The notes under the pieces are model-generated. The model did no database searches. It was given only the letters and a program-made list of their open reading frames with translations, and was not told the DNA's origin. A stretch of 64,000 nt of DNA. It comes from Pseudomonas vanderleydeniana (GTDB lineage: Bacteria > Pseudomonadota > Gammaproteobacteria > Pseudomonadales > Pseudomonadaceae). The position numbers and the translations under genes were made by a program. Position 1 is the first letter of the stretch; the number at the start of each line of letters is the position of its first letter. The DNA lies in NCBI RefSeq assembly GCF_014268755.2, contig NZ_CP077093.1, forward strand, positions 5,849,501 through 5,913,500. Reading direction: 5' to 3'. Shown in pieces: positions 27,899 to 36,750 of this stretch.

Positions 27899-28744
27899 TT
27901 ACCCCTTGACTGCGCCGGCCGTCAGCCCGCGCACGAAATACTTGCCTGCGACCACATAGACCAGCAGCGTCGGCAGCCCGGCGATCATCGCCGCCGCCAT
28001 GTCCACGTTGTATTCCTTGACCCCGGTGCTGGTGTTGACCAGGTTGTTCAGCGCCACGGTGATCGGTTGCGAATCACCGCTGGAGAACACCACGCCGAAC
28101 AGGAAGTCGTTCCAGATCTGGGTGAACTGCCAGATCAGGCAGACCATGATGATCGGGGTCGACATCGGCAGGATGATCCGCCGGAAGATGGTGAAGAACC
28201 CCGCGCCATCCAGGCGTGCCGCCTTGACCAGCGCATCGGGGATGCTCACGTAGTAGTTGCGGAAGAACAGCGTGGTGAAGGCCAGGCCGTAGACCACGTG
28301 GACGAACACCAGGCCGGTGGTGGTACTGGCCAGGCCCATCTTGCCGAGGGTGAACGAAGCCGGCAGCAGCACGGTCTGGAACGGCAGGAAGCAGCCGAAC
28401 AGCAGCAGGCCGAAGAACAGTTGCGAGCCGCGAAAGCGCCACATCGACAGCACGTAGCCGTTCAACGCACCGATGGCGGTGGAGATCAGCACCGCCGGAA
28501 CGGTGATCTTGATCGAGTTCCAGAAGTAGCCGTTGACCGTGGCCCAGGCCTTGATCCAGCCGATGTCGGTGAACACCGTCGGCCAGCTCAGCAGGTTGCC
28601 GGTGCTGATGTCATCCGGCGACTTGAAGCTGGTCAGCAGCATCACCACCAGCGGCACCAGGTACAGCAGCACGGCGACCAGCAGTACCGCGTGGATGGCG
28701 ATGCGACTCAGGCTGAGGGAGGGTTTGTCGGTGAGACTAGTCAT
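27899..28744 (-). CDS. gtsC: Glucose/mannose ABC transporter permease
   Basis: The 281-residue MalG-type inner membrane permease has about six helices. The cytoplasmic EAA loop is RLDGAGFFTIFRRIILPMSTP, which contacts the ATPase. The first helix is AVLLVAVLLYLVPLVVMLLTSF. It overlaps gtsB by eight bases, which suggests coupled translation. Confidence 0.93.
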   Translation of the reverse strand: MTSLTDKPSLSLSRIAIHAVLLVAVLLYLVPLVVMLLTSFKSPDDISTGNLLSWPTVFTDIGWIKAWATVNGYFWNSIKITVPAVLISTAIGALNGYVLSMWRFRGSQLFFGLLLFGCFLPFQTVLLPASFTLGKMGLASTTTGLVFVHVVYGLAFTTLFFRNYYVSIPDALVKAARLDGAGFFTIFRRIILPMSTPIIMVCLIWQFTQIWNDFLFGVVFSSGDSQPITVALNNLVNTSTGVKEYNVDMAAAMIAGLPTLLVYVVAGKYFVRGLTAGAVKG

Positions 28745-29645
28745 GACGCTTGGTCCTCAGCTCGGAGTACAGGTAAGGCACGATGATCGCGAGAATCGCA
28801 CCGAGCATCAGGATCGCACTGGCCGAGCCCATGCCCATCTGGCCGCGACTGAAGGTGAAGGAATACATGAACATCGCCGGCAGGTCGGACGAATAGCCAG
28901 GACCGCCCGCGGTCATTGCCGCCACCAGGTCGAAGCTCTTGATCGCGATGTGCGCCAGGATCATCACTGCACTGAAGAACACCGGGCGCAGGCTGGGCAG
29001 CACCACTTTCCAGTAGATCTTCGGCATGCTCGCGCCGTCGATCTGGGCGGCACGGATGATCGACTGGTCGACCCCGCGCAGGCCGGCGAGGAACATCGCC
29101 ATGATGAAGCCCGAAGCCTGCCAGACCGCAGCGATGACCAGGCAGTAGACCACGCGATCGGGGTCGATCAGCCAGTCCAGGCGGAAGCCTTCCCAGCCCC
29201 AGTCACGCAGCAGCTTGTCCAGGCCCATGCCCGGGTTGAGCAGCCACTTCCAGGCGGTGCCGGTGACGATCATCGACAGTGCCATGGGGTACAGGTAGAT
29301 GGTGCGGATGAACCCTTCGCGACGGATGCGCTGGTCGAGAAACACCGCCAGCATCACACCGATCGCCAGGGTGATGGCGATGAACAGGCCGCCGAACAGC
29401 GCCAGGTTCTTGCTCGCCACCCACCAGCGGTCGTTGTCGAACAACCGCGCGTATTGCGCCAGGCCAACCCACTTGTAGGTCGGCAGGAACGTCGAGTTGG
29501 TGAACGACAGGACGAACGTCCACAGGATGTAGCCGTAGAAGCCCACCAGCACGATGAACATGCTCGGTGCCAGCACCAGCTTGGGTAGCCAGCGCTGCAG
29601 GAAATCGAACGGCGAGGCCTTGCTGAACACAGCAACAGAGCTCAT
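28737..29645 (-). CDS. gtsB: Glucose/mannose ABC transporter permease
   Basis: The 302-residue MalF-type permease has about six helices, starting with LVLAPSMFIVLVGFYGYILWTF. The EAA loop is QIDGASMPKIYWKVVLPSLRPVF. It lies behind a REP element that separates it from gtsA by 147 bases, and overlaps gtsC at its end. Confidence 0.93.
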   Translation of the reverse strand: MSSVAVFSKASPFDFLQRWLPKLVLAPSMFIVLVGFYGYILWTFVLSFTNSTFLPTYKWVGLAQYARLFDNDRWWVASKNLALFGGLFIAITLAIGVMLAVFLDQRIRREGFIRTIYLYPMALSMIVTGTAWKWLLNPGMGLDKLLRDWGWEGFRLDWLIDPDRVVYCLVIAAVWQASGFIMAMFLAGLRGVDQSIIRAAQIDGASMPKIYWKVVLPSLRPVFFSAVMILAHIAIKSFDLVAAMTAGGPGYSSDLPAMFMYSFTFSRGQMGMGSASAILMLGAILAIIVPYLYSELRTKRHD

Positions 29646-29689
29646 GGGAAAATCCAGTACAGGGAAAAGGAACTGCTTCAGCGCCCTCG

Positions 29690-29779
29690 GTAGGAGCCGG
29701 GCTTGCCCGCGAACACGGTGTGTCAGTCAACGAATGCGTCGGCTGATGTAGCGCTTTCGCGGGCAACCCCTGCTCCTAC
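29690..29779. repeat. REP pair between gtsA and gtsB
   Basis: The arms 29690-29713 and 29756-29779 are inverted copies of the 'gtaggagccgggcttgcccgcgaa' element, with a few differences. It follows the binding-protein gene within the operon. Confidence 0.88.
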
Positions 29780-29792
29780 AGGGAGGGGGCGT

Positions 29793-31079
29793 TTACTTGG
29801 CGGACTTGACCGCCGCGCCAAGTTTCTTCGCCGCATCGGCCGGGTCGGCTTTCGGGTCGTTGATGTAGTTGGTCACGACGTCAAAGAACGCGCCCTGAAC
29901 GGCCAGTGTGGTCGCCATGTTGTGCGCCATGCTTGGCTGCAGGCCACCCGTCTTGGCATCGGCCAGGAAGTCCTTGGCAGCGGTCTGCGCGCAGGAGTCG
30001 AAGCCATACTTGGCCATGTCGGCCAGCATGTCGTTGCGCACCGGGATCGAGCCCTTGTTGATGCTGAAGACCTTCTGGAAGTTCTCGCCCAGCACCACCT
30101 TGGCGATATCCTGCTGGCCCGCCGCCGTGCCCTTGTCCTTCTGCTTGAACACCGCCAGGGAGTCGATGTTGTAGGTGAAGGCCTTGTCGGTACCCGGGAA
30201 GGCTACGCACTGGTAGTCCTTGCCGGCGACTTTCTTGGCCGCGGTCCACTCGCTCTTGGCCCAGTCACCCATGATCTGCATGCCGGCCTTGCCATTGATG
30301 ACCTTGGCCGCTTCCAGGTTCCAGTCCTGGCCCTTGCCGTCGACGTCCATGTAGGTCGCGACCTTCTTCAGCTCGGTCAGGGCCTTGACCATTTCAGGAC
30401 CGGTCAGGGCGGCGTTGTCCAGGTCGACCAGGGCTTTCTTGTAGCCATCAACCCCCATCACCGAGAGCACCACCGCTTCGAATACGGTGCTGTCCTGCCA
30501 AGGCTGGCCACCATGGGCGAGCGGAATGAAGCCGGCGGCCTTGAGCTTGTCGCCGGCAGCGTAGAATTCCTGGAGGGTGGTCGGCGCCTTGTCGATGCCG
30601 GCCTTCTTGAACACTTCGGGGTTGATCCACAGCCAGTTGACGCGGTGGATGTTGACCGGTACGGCGACGTAGTCACCGTCGTACTTCACGGTGTCGGAGA
30701 CTTTCTTGTCGAGCAGGCTGTCCCACTTCTCTTCCTTGGCAACGTCCTTCAGGACGTCGGTGTCGAGCAGGCCGGTGGAAGCCCATTCCTGGATGTCGGG
30801 CCCCTTGATCTGGGCGACGCCCGGCGGGTTGCCGGCAACGGCACGGCTTTTCAGCACGGTCATGGCCGTGGCACCGCCACCGCCGGCGACAGCGCCGTCC
30901 TTCCAGGTGAAGCCGTCTTTTTCGACCTGGGCCTTGAGTACGTCGACAGCCGCTTTTTCACCACCGGACGTCCACCAGTGAACCACTTCCACACTCCCTT
31001 TGGAGTCGGCAGCCAGTGCGCTGAGGGGGAACAACGAGGCGAGGGAAATCACTGCGGCGAGGCGAGAAATCGAATTCAT
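29793..31079 (-). CDS. gtsA: Glucose/mannose ABC transporter substrate-binding protein
   Basis: The start ATG 31079 gives 428 residues. A further frame to 31181 is leader sequence. A signal peptide ([26 protein letters not shown]) precedes a family 1 sugar-binding fold: [58 protein letters not shown] and [14 protein letters not shown]. It delivers glucose in the periplasm to GtsBCD. Its promoter and leader share a cassette with the upstream AGE gene. Confidence 0.95.
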   Translation of the reverse strand: MNSISRLAAVISLASLFPLSALAADSKGSVEVVHWWTSGGEKAAVDVLKAQVEKDGFTWKDGAVAGGGGATAMTVLKSRAVAGNPPGVAQIKGPDIQEWASTGLLDTDVLKDVAKEEKWDSLLDKKVSDTVKYDGDYVAVPVNIHRVNWLWINPEVFKKAGIDKAPTTLQEFYAAGDKLKAAGFIPLAHGGQPWQDSTVFEAVVLSVMGVDGYKKALVDLDNAALTGPEMVKALTELKKVATYMDVDGKGQDWNLEAAKVINGKAGMQIMGDWAKSEWTAAKKVAGKDYQCVAFPGTDKAFTYNIDSLAVFKQKDKGTAAGQQDIAKVVLGENFQKVFSINKGSIPVRNDMLADMAKYGFDSCAQTAAKDFLADAKTGGLQPSMAHNMATTLAVQGAFFDVVTNYINDPKADPADAAKKLGAAVKSAK

Positions 31080-31090
31080 CTGAAGTACCT

Positions 31091-31101
31091 TTCTTGTTGT
31101 T
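31091..31101 (-). promoter_or_regulatory. Hfq/Crc-type motif in the gtsA leader
   Basis: AACAACAAGAA contains two overlapping AAnAAnAA matches directly in front of the AAAGG ribosome site. Confidence 0.6.
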
Positions 31102-31134
31102 ATGCATGCAAGTCTGGTGCTTGCGCTGCAACGG

Positions 31135-31199
31135 ATTCTAGTAAAGGCGCGTGCCCTCGCAGGTAACGAAGGGACGCGCAAATGTCACCGCATGGTTAC
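31135..31199 (-). promoter_or_regulatory. gtsA promoter with three spaced direct repeats (candidate GltR site)
   Basis: Minus-strand order: GTAACCA (31193-31199), GTGACAT (31182-31188), GTTACCT (31161-31167), then 20 bases and TAGAAT (31135-31140). Repeat offsets are 11 and 21 bp, close to one and two helical turns. No good -35 is present, as expected for an activator-dependent promoter. The same layout precedes the AGE gene. Confidence 0.6.
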
Positions 31200-31204
31200 A
31201 TGAA

Positions 31205-32473
31205 TCAGACCGCGGTTTTGGGCGCAAAGTGCCGAGCCAGAGCGCTCGCCAGGCTCGGCGCCAGCGGCAGGCAGGGTAACAGGACTGCCTGGTAGGCGTG
31301 ATAGAGGTCGGGCTTGCCACCCCAGATTCGCGCGCTGGGCCGGTTGTGTGCGTCCAGTTCGTGATGCCAACTGCCCTGTAGCCGGTCGATGAAATACAGC
31401 TCGTTGAAGTCCCAGAAGCGCCGGTACCAGGTCTCGTATTGCGGCTCTCCCGTGCGTCGCAACAGCGCCGCCGCCGTCGCGCTGGCCTCGCAGTGGACCC
31501 AGTGCAGGCGCTCGCTGACCACCGGGCGATTTTCCCAGTCCAGGGTGTAGACCACGCCTGGTCGGCCGTCCGCCGCCCAGGCATGGCGACAGGCGCCGGC
31601 AAACAGCTCGCGGGCATCCTCCAACAACCATTCTGGAGTCTGCAGCCCGGCCGCACGGCGGGCCGCCTCGAGGTGCAGCAGCAGCCGGGACCATTCGAAG
31701 GCATGCCCCGGCGTCGTGCCATAGGGACGGAAACCGTCGGCAGGATTGTCCTCGTTGTAGTCACGCCGGGGCTGCCATTGGCGGTCAAAATGCTCGATGA
31801 CCGCAAAGCCGTTGCCCGCCGCCTGCTGGTGAATCAGCCGCTCGACGATCCGCAGCGCGCGCTCCAGCCACCGGCTGTCGCCCGTGACGTCGGCCAGCGC
31901 AAGAAAGGCCTCGGTGCCGTGCATGTTGCTGTTGGCGCCGCGATAGGCCTCCTCGTTGCTCCAGTCGCGAGCGAAGGACTCGCGCAAGGCGCCCTCCTCC
32001 TCGCTCCAGAAATGCGTGTCGATTACCCGGATCGCCTCGGCCAGCAGGCCCGGCGCATCCTGGCTGCCGGCGACTACCGCCGAGCTGGCGGCAAGCGCGA
32101 CGAAGGCATGCAGGTAGGCGGCCTTGCCGCTGTTGCCGTCACGCTGTTGCGCCGTGGCGTACCAGCCGCCGAAGGTCGCGTCGCGCAGCGGCCCCCAGAG
32201 TGCGGCGACGCCATGCTCGACCAGCGGCAGGCAGCCAGGAATACCCTGGACATGGGCCATGGCAAAACAGTGGGTCATGCGCGCGGTGTTCATGGTCTCG
32301 GCCGTGGCCTGGGGCGGCAGGTACCCCTGGGCGTCGAGATTGCCGAACCCCTCGTCGAGCCTGGCGGCCCTGGCGAACGCCAGCAGGCGGCGCCCTTCGT
32401 CCATCAACCAGGCATGGTGGGCAGGAGCGTTCAGCCAGCTGCCGAACGAAAATTCAAGGCTATCGCCAGTCAT
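31205..32473 (-). CDS. AGE-family sugar epimerase/isomerase (YihS/mannose-isomerase-like)
   Basis: The start ATG 32473, with AAAGGTGAAG upstream, gives 422 residues. The (alpha/alpha)6-barrel markers are SWLNAPAHHAWLMDEG at the start, RMTHCFAMAHV, GGWYATAQQRDG, NSNMHGTEAFLAL, YGTTPGHAFEWSRLLL (conserved His), HCEASATAALL and GSWHHELDAHNRP near the end. The likely reaction is isomerisation of mannose or a related free sugar to fructose. It lies just upstream of gtsA on the same strand and shares its promoter design, so it may feed sugars taken up by Gts to central metabolism. Confidence 0.88.
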   Translation of the reverse strand: MTGDSLEFSFGSWLNAPAHHAWLMDEGRRLLAFARAARLDEGFGNLDAQGYLPPQATAETMNTARMTHCFAMAHVQGIPGCLPLVEHGVAALWGPLRDATFGGWYATAQQRDGNSGKAAYLHAFVALAASSAVVAGSQDAPGLLAEAIRVIDTHFWSEEEGALRESFARDWSNEEAYRGANSNMHGTEAFLALADVTGDSRWLERALRIVERLIHQQAAGNGFAVIEHFDRQWQPRRDYNEDNPADGFRPYGTTPGHAFEWSRLLLHLEAARRAAGLQTPEWLLEDARELFAGACRHAWAADGRPGVVYTLDWENRPVVSERLHWVHCEASATAAALLRRTGEPQYETWYRRFWDFNELYFIDRLQGSWHHELDAHNRPSARIWGGKPDLYHAYQAVLLPCLPLAPSLASALARHFAPKTAV

Positions 32474-32484
32474 GCACTTCACCT

Positions 32485-32492
32485 TTCTTGTT
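32485..32492 (-). promoter_or_regulatory. Hfq/Crc-type motif in the AGE gene leader
   Basis: AACAAGAA followed by AGGT is at the same distance from the start codon as in gtsA. Confidence 0.55.
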
Positions 32493-32528
32493 ATCGAGGC
32501 GGCAGGTCGCACGCCCGTGGTGCAACGG

Positions 32529-32593
32529 ATTCTAACCAGCGCCCCGAGGACGGCAGGTAACGAAGGCCGAGGAAAATGTCACCAGCCGGTGAC
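32529..32593 (-). promoter_or_regulatory. AGE-gene promoter, copy of the gtsA promoter architecture
   Basis: Minus-strand order: GTCACCG (32587-32593), GTGACAT (32576-32582), GTTACCT (32555-32561), 20 bases, TAGAAT (32529-32534). The offsets 11, 21 and 20 equal those at gtsA. The -10 box to ATG distance (56 bases) is also identical. Confidence 0.6.
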
Positions 32594-32806
32594 AATCCAG
32601 GAGCCTTGAAGCGCCGCTCTCTCGTCAGGATCTTTCATGACGCAAAGTAGGAAAATTGCCGATTAGGTCGCTTCCCTTTCCGTTGTAGGAGCTATCCCTA
32701 AAGCGCTTTCCCACATTGAAGCTCGACTTTGCCTGGGCGAATCTCGGCAAGCGTCATTCATGACCTGCCCCATGAACAGCCGGCGCCCGCTAAGGAGGCA
32801 TGCCCC

Positions 32807-33451
32807 ATGGTCAACGACAATCCGTATCCGGCCCACCCGTGCTGCATCTACCCCTTGCATCAGGACGACCGGCTGTACGCCTGGAAAGTGGAGGTGCGCC
32901 GGGGCGCCAAGCTGCTGGTCCGGACGTTCACCTTCGAGGAACACGGCGGCGAGCAGCCCGCGCGACTGGCTGCCGAGTCGTACCGCAACGCCCTGGTGCT
33001 GAAAATGCCGGCGCCGCAGACCTATGCCAGCCGCCAGCGCCTGCTGCCGCACAACACCAGCGGTCATCCGGGCGTCATCAGGATCGAGACCCACAACATC
33101 GGCTATTGGCGCGCCAGTACGCGAATCCATGGTTACAACCTGAGCCGCAGCTTCAGTGTCGAACGCCATGGCGAGGAACAGGCCAAGCGCCTGGCACTCA
33201 ACGAACGCCAGCGGCAACTGGCGCTGTGTGAGGAGCCCTACGAAGAGGCCATGAAGATCCTGCAGCAGCATTTCAGCCAGACCAACGTTCGCGTGCGCGA
33301 GCGCCGTATCCAGGCGGCCATCGGCCAGGCGCGGGGACGTCGCGACTCAGCCGACAACCCGGGTAGGAACGAACGGGAAGCGCAACTGAGCATCAGCCCG
33401 GAGCAGGCCTCGCTGTCGATCAGTCGGCATTTCGCGGCAAGAACAAGGTAA
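32807..33451 (+). CDS. Protein with two tandem AP2/ERF-like repeats
   Basis: The start ATG 32807 follows TAAGGAGG and gives 214 residues. Two similar segments lie at about 13-63 and 88-139. In each, an aromatic strand (YAWKVEVRR, YWRASTRIH) is followed by RTFTFEEHGGEQPARLA or RSFSVERHGEEQAKRLA and an arginine-rich helix. This pattern is that of AP2-type DNA-binding domains as found in plant factors and phage homing endonucleases and integrases. The C-terminal 70 residues are basic and probably disordered. It converges on the GtrS gene with a 32-base overlap. DNA binding and a role in glucose control are inferred. Confidence 0.7.
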   Translation: MVNDNPYPAHPCCIYPLHQDDRLYAWKVEVRRGAKLLVRTFTFEEHGGEQPARLAAESYRNALVLKMPAPQTYASRQRLLPHNTSGHPGVIRIETHNIGYWRASTRIHGYNLSRSFSVERHGEEQAKRLALNERQRQLALCEEPYEEAMKILQQHFSQTNVRVRERRIQAAIGQARGRRDSADNPGRNEREAQLSISPEQASLSISRHFAARTR

Positions 33452-34880
33452 CCCGCAATCCGCCTTCGCGCAGGTTCTGCAGGCTCACTTCGCCGCCATG
33501 GCTGTGGGCGATGTTGCGTGCGATCCCCAGGCCCAGGCCATAACCCTGCTGCTGCCCGGACAACCGGAAATGCGGCTCGAACACCTGCTCCAGACGCTGC
33601 TCGGGTACCCCGGGGCCTTCGTCGTCGACATGCAGGATGAACGCGCTGTCGTCGTCCTCGATGTGCAGGTGAGCGCGCTCGCCGTACTTGAGGGCATTGT
33701 CGATCAGGTTGCCCATGCAGCGGCGCAGGGCCAGCGGCTTGCCGGGATAGGTAGCCAGCGCCCGGCCATCGAGGCTGACCAGGCCGTTACCGTCGGGCGA
33801 CAGGTAGCATTCGACCAGGGTATCGAGGGCCTGGTTGAGGTCCACCGGCTCGATGTTCTCGTGGATGTCGGTGTCCTTCACGCATTGCAGCGCGCCCTTG
33901 ACCAGCATCTCCAGTTCGTCGAGATCGCGCCCGAACTTCAACTGCATCTGCTCATCCTCGAGCAGCTCGACCCGCAGGCGCAGGCGGGTAATGGGCGTCC
34001 GCAGGTCGTGGGAGATCGCACTGAACAACTGGCTGCGCTCGGTCAGGTAGCGACTGATGCGCTCACGCATGGTGTTGAGCGCCCGGCCGACCTCCATCAC
34101 TTCGCTGCCACCCCCCTCGAGCACCGGCCGTACCTCTTCGGCCCCCAGCGACATGTCCCGGGCCGCGCGCGCCAGACGCTTGAGCGGCCGGCTCTGCCAA
34201 TGCACCAGCAAGCCGATGAACAGCAGCAGGAAACCGCTGGTGAGCAGGATGAACCAGACCTGCTGGGCCGGCAGCCCCTCCTCCTCCAGGCTGGTGTAGG
34301 GTTCGGGCAACAGCGAAGCGATGTACAGCCATTCGCCGGGCGACATCTGGATCTGCGTCACCAGTACCGGCGGGTTCACCGGTTCCAGGGTCAGCGCATA
34401 GTGGGCCCAGGAGCGCGGCAGCTCATCGAGCTTCAGGCCACCGTTGAAGATCCGCAGATTGTCCGGGCTGACGAAGTTCACCGATATGTCCACGTCGTTG
34501 CCCAGGGACTGGCGCAACACCTCATGGACCGCTTCGAGCACGGCGGTCTTGCGCGGCGTCGGACCGAGCAGTTGCATGTCCAGCGGCTTGTCGTTGAGGG
34601 TCACGACGAACCGCGTCCCGCCCATACTGCGCAACTGGTCGAGCACCAGTGGGCGATAGGCCAGGGGCAATGAACGCAGGTAGCTGACGCTGGCAGTCAT
34701 CGAGTGGGCGAGGCTGCGGGCACTGGTCACCAGCCCCTCGAGCTGGGTGGCCCGCAGTTGCGACAGCCAGATGACGCTGGACAGCGCCTGGGCCAGCAGT
34801 ACCGCGAACAGCGTCAGCAGCAGCATCCTGCCGAGCAGCGAGCGCGGCACCGGCAGGCGCTGGCGCAGTTCAGAGAGCAT
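33420..34880 (-). CDS. gtrS: Glucose-responsive sensor histidine kinase GtrS
   Basis: The start ATG 34880 overlaps gltR by 11 bases and gives 486 residues. It has an N-terminal membrane helix (MLLLTLFAVLLAQALSSVIW), a periplasmic domain of about 160 residues, a second helix (FILLTSGFLLLFIGLLVHW), a HAMP linker, the phospho-acceptor motif AISHDLRTPITRLRLRVELL, and ATPase boxes NLIDNALKYG, DDEGPGVP and GYGLGLGIARNIAHSHGG. In pseudomonads GtrS (GltS) senses 2-ketogluconate/6-phosphogluconate and phosphorylates GltR, which controls glucose uptake genes. Confidence 0.92.
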   Translation of the reverse strand: MLSELRQRLPVPRSLLGRMLLLTLFAVLLAQALSSVIWLSQLRATQLEGLVTSARSLAHSMTASVSYLRSLPLAYRPLVLDQLRSMGGTRFVVTLNDKPLDMQLLGPTPRKTAVLEAVHEVLRQSLGNDVDISVNFVSPDNLRIFNGGLKLDELPRSWAHYALTLEPVNPPVLVTQIQMSPGEWLYIASLLPEPYTSLEEEGLPAQQVWFILLTSGFLLLFIGLLVHWQSRPLKRLARAARDMSLGAEEVRPVLEGGGSEVMEVGRALNTMRERISRYLTERSQLFSAISHDLRTPITRLRLRVELLEDEQMQLKFGRDLDELEMLVKGALQCVKDTDIHENIEPVDLNQALDTLVECYLSPDGNGLVSLDGRALATYPGKPLALRRCMGNLIDNALKYGERAHLHIEDDDSAFILHVDDEGPGVPEQRLEQVFEPHFRLSGQQQGYGLGLGIARNIAHSHGGEVSLQNLREGGLRVTLFLPRNAD

Positions 34881-35601
34881 TGGCGGCCGTGACGTGGGCA
34901 GCCAACTGGTAACCGCTGCCACGCACGGTCCGGATCAGCCGTGGCGGTTTCCCGGTATCACGCAAGCGCTGGCGCAGTCGGCTGACAGCCATGTCGACGA
35001 TCCGGTCCAGGGGCATCAGGTCGCGCCCACGGGTGGCGTTGCCAATGGTGTCGCGATCGAGAATTTCCTGGGGATGGTCGAGAAACAGCTTGAGCAACGC
35101 GAAGTCGGCGCCGGAGAGAATCACCTCCTCGCCATCGATGTGAAACAGCCGGTGGCTGACCGTGTCCAGGCGCCACTCGTCGAAGGCCAGCACCTCGCTG
35201 CCGGAGCGCTCCTGGCCGAACTGGGCACGGCGCAGCAGGGCCTTGATCCGGGCCAGCAACTCGCGGGGACTGAAGGGTTTGCCCAGGTAATCGTCGGCCC
35301 CCAGCTCCAGGCCGATCACCCGGTCGGCTTCGTCGGAACTGGCGGTGAGCATGATGATCGGCACGTGGGCCTGGCGTGGGTGCTGGCGAACCCAGCGACA
35401 GAGACTGAAGCCGTCTTCGTCGGGCAACATCACATCGAGGATGACCAGGTCGCTCGGAGCGTCGTTGAGCGCTTGGCGAAAACCGGCGCCCTCACCGACC
35501 GTGCGCACCTGGAAGCCGGCACGACTGAGGTAGGTGTCCAGCAGTTCACGGATTTCCTGGTCATCGTCGACCAGGAGAATGGACTTACTGACTGCGCTCA
35601 C
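34870..35601 (-). CDS. gltR: Response regulator GltR (OmpR/PhoB family)
   Basis: The 243-residue protein starts at GTG 35601. The receiver domain has the acid pair VDDD, the phospho-acceptor Asp56 in VILDVMLPDEDG, Thr/Ser in MLTASSDE and Lys in LGKPFSPREL. The C-terminal winged helix (LDTVSHRLFHIDGEEVILSGADFALLKLFLDHP ... VDMAVSRLRQRLRD) binds DNA direct repeats, as in OmpR-family regulators. It is in one operon with gtrS and next to the genes it should control. Confidence 0.93.
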   Translation of the reverse strand: MSAVSKSILLVDDDQEIRELLDTYLSRAGFQVRTVGEGAGFRQALNDAPSDLVILDVMLPDEDGFSLCRWVRQHPRQAHVPIIMLTASSDEADRVIGLELGADDYLGKPFSPRELLARIKALLRRAQFGQERSGSEVLAFDEWRLDTVSHRLFHIDGEEVILSGADFALLKLFLDHPQEILDRDTIGNATRGRDLMPLDRIVDMAVSRLRQRLRDTGKPPRLIRTVRGSGYQLAAHVTAANAL

Positions 35602-35692
35602 GGTGGATGTCCCTGTTGTTGTGGTTAGGACCGAAACGCGAATTATGCCTCAATCGATTGAGCCGTGAAGCGGTGTTGCCGATACGAAGCCA

Positions 35693-35775
35693 TTCGCGGG
35701 CAAGCCCGGCTCCTACAGGTACGATGGTGATTTGAAATCCACCGCAGCCCTGTAGGAGCCGGGCTTGCCCGCGAA
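35693..35775. repeat. REP pair, 26-bp perfect arms
   Basis: The arms 35693-35718 and 35750-35775 are exact inverted copies of the 'gtaggagccgggcttgcccgcgaa' class. It lies between glk and gltR. Confidence 0.92.
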
Positions 35776-35790
35776 AAGGCCTGCACCGAA

Positions 35791-36750
35791 TCAGCCGGCG
35801 AACGCCTGCTGCAAGGCGACCCCCGCGCCGATCAGCCCGGAGTACGGCGCCGTCACCAGCCACACCGGGATGCCCTTGAAGTAGTCGCTCATGCAGCCCT
35901 TGTCGGCAAAGCTCCTGGCAAAGCCGCTCCGGATGAAGAAATCGGCGAAACGCGGAATCACCCCACCGACGATATAGACCCCACCGCGCCCGCCGGTGGT
36001 GAGCACGTTGTTGCCCGCCACCCGCCCCAGCCAGCAGCTGAACTGCTCCAGCACTTCCTGGGCGACCGGATCACCGGCCAGGCCGGCGGCGGTGATCGCC
36101 TCCGGCGTCTCCAACACCGGCTCGTGCCCATCCACCGCGCAGATCGCCCGGTAGACACGCGGCAGGCCACCGCCACTGAGGGCGGTCTCGGCGCTGACAT
36201 GACCGATTTCGTCGTGGATGTGCCGCCACAGCTGGGTTTCCCGTGGGCTGCTCAAGGGCAGGTCGACATGCCCTCCCTCGCCCGGCAAGGCCATGAAAGC
36301 ACCATTGCCGAGATCCAGCAGGGTGCCAACGCCCAGGCCGGTGCCCGGACCGATCACGACCGCCGGCCGCCGCGGCTCCGGGGTCCCTTCGCAGACCACG
36401 CGGAAATCGCCTGGTTCGAGACGGGTCATGCCCAGGGCCATGGCCGAGAAATCATTGACCAGCAACAACTCGTCGACCAGCAGCGTCGCGCAGAACGTCT
36501 TGCGGCTCAGGCGCCAGTGATTGTTGGTGAAACGGAACTCATCGCCGCCCACCGGCCCGGCCACCGACAGGCACACCGCGCCAATCGCGCCAGGCTGCAG
36601 GCCCAGGTCACTCAGGTAGACCTTGATGGCGTCTTCCGGACAGGCGTGGTCGGCGGTCGCCAGCACCCTGACCGAGTCCAGGCCGTTATCTTTCCACAGG
36701 GCGAAGCGGGCATTGGTGCCACCGATATCGCCAACCAGGGCCAATTTCAT
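35791..36750 (-). CDS. glk: Glucokinase
   Basis: The 319-residue bacterial-type glucokinase phosphorylates cytoplasmic glucose. Motifs are [14 protein letters not shown] (ATP phosphate 1), [12 protein letters not shown] (sugar), [11 protein letters not shown] (phosphate 2), [10 protein letters not shown] with substrate ligands, and [13 protein letters not shown] near the C-terminus. Its ATG overlaps the edd stop by four bases, so edd and glk are translated in tandem. Confidence 0.95.
   Translation of the reverse strand: MKLALVGDIGGTNARFALWKDNGLDSVRVLATADHACPEDAIKVYLSDLGLQPGAIGAVCLSVAGPVGGDEFRFTNNHWRLSRKTFCATLLVDELLLVNDFSAMALGMTRLEPGDFRVVCEGTPEPRRPAVVIGPGTGLGVGTLLDLGNGAFMALPGEGGHVDLPLSSPRETQLWRHIHDEIGHVSAETALSGGGLPRVYRAICAVDGHEPVLETPEAITAAGLAGDPVAQEVLEQFSCWLGRVAGNNVLTTGGRGGVYIVGGVIPRFADFFIRSGFARSFADKGCMSDYFKGIPVWLVTAPYSGLIGAGVALQQAFAG

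Larger units (their letters stand above)
32474..32806. other. Divergent spacer of 333 bases between the AGE and AP2-like genes
   Basis: It contains the AGE-gene leader and promoter cassette (to 32593), then about 210 bases with no gene. A single REP-like fragment (gtaggagc) is near 32684. Confidence 0.7.
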
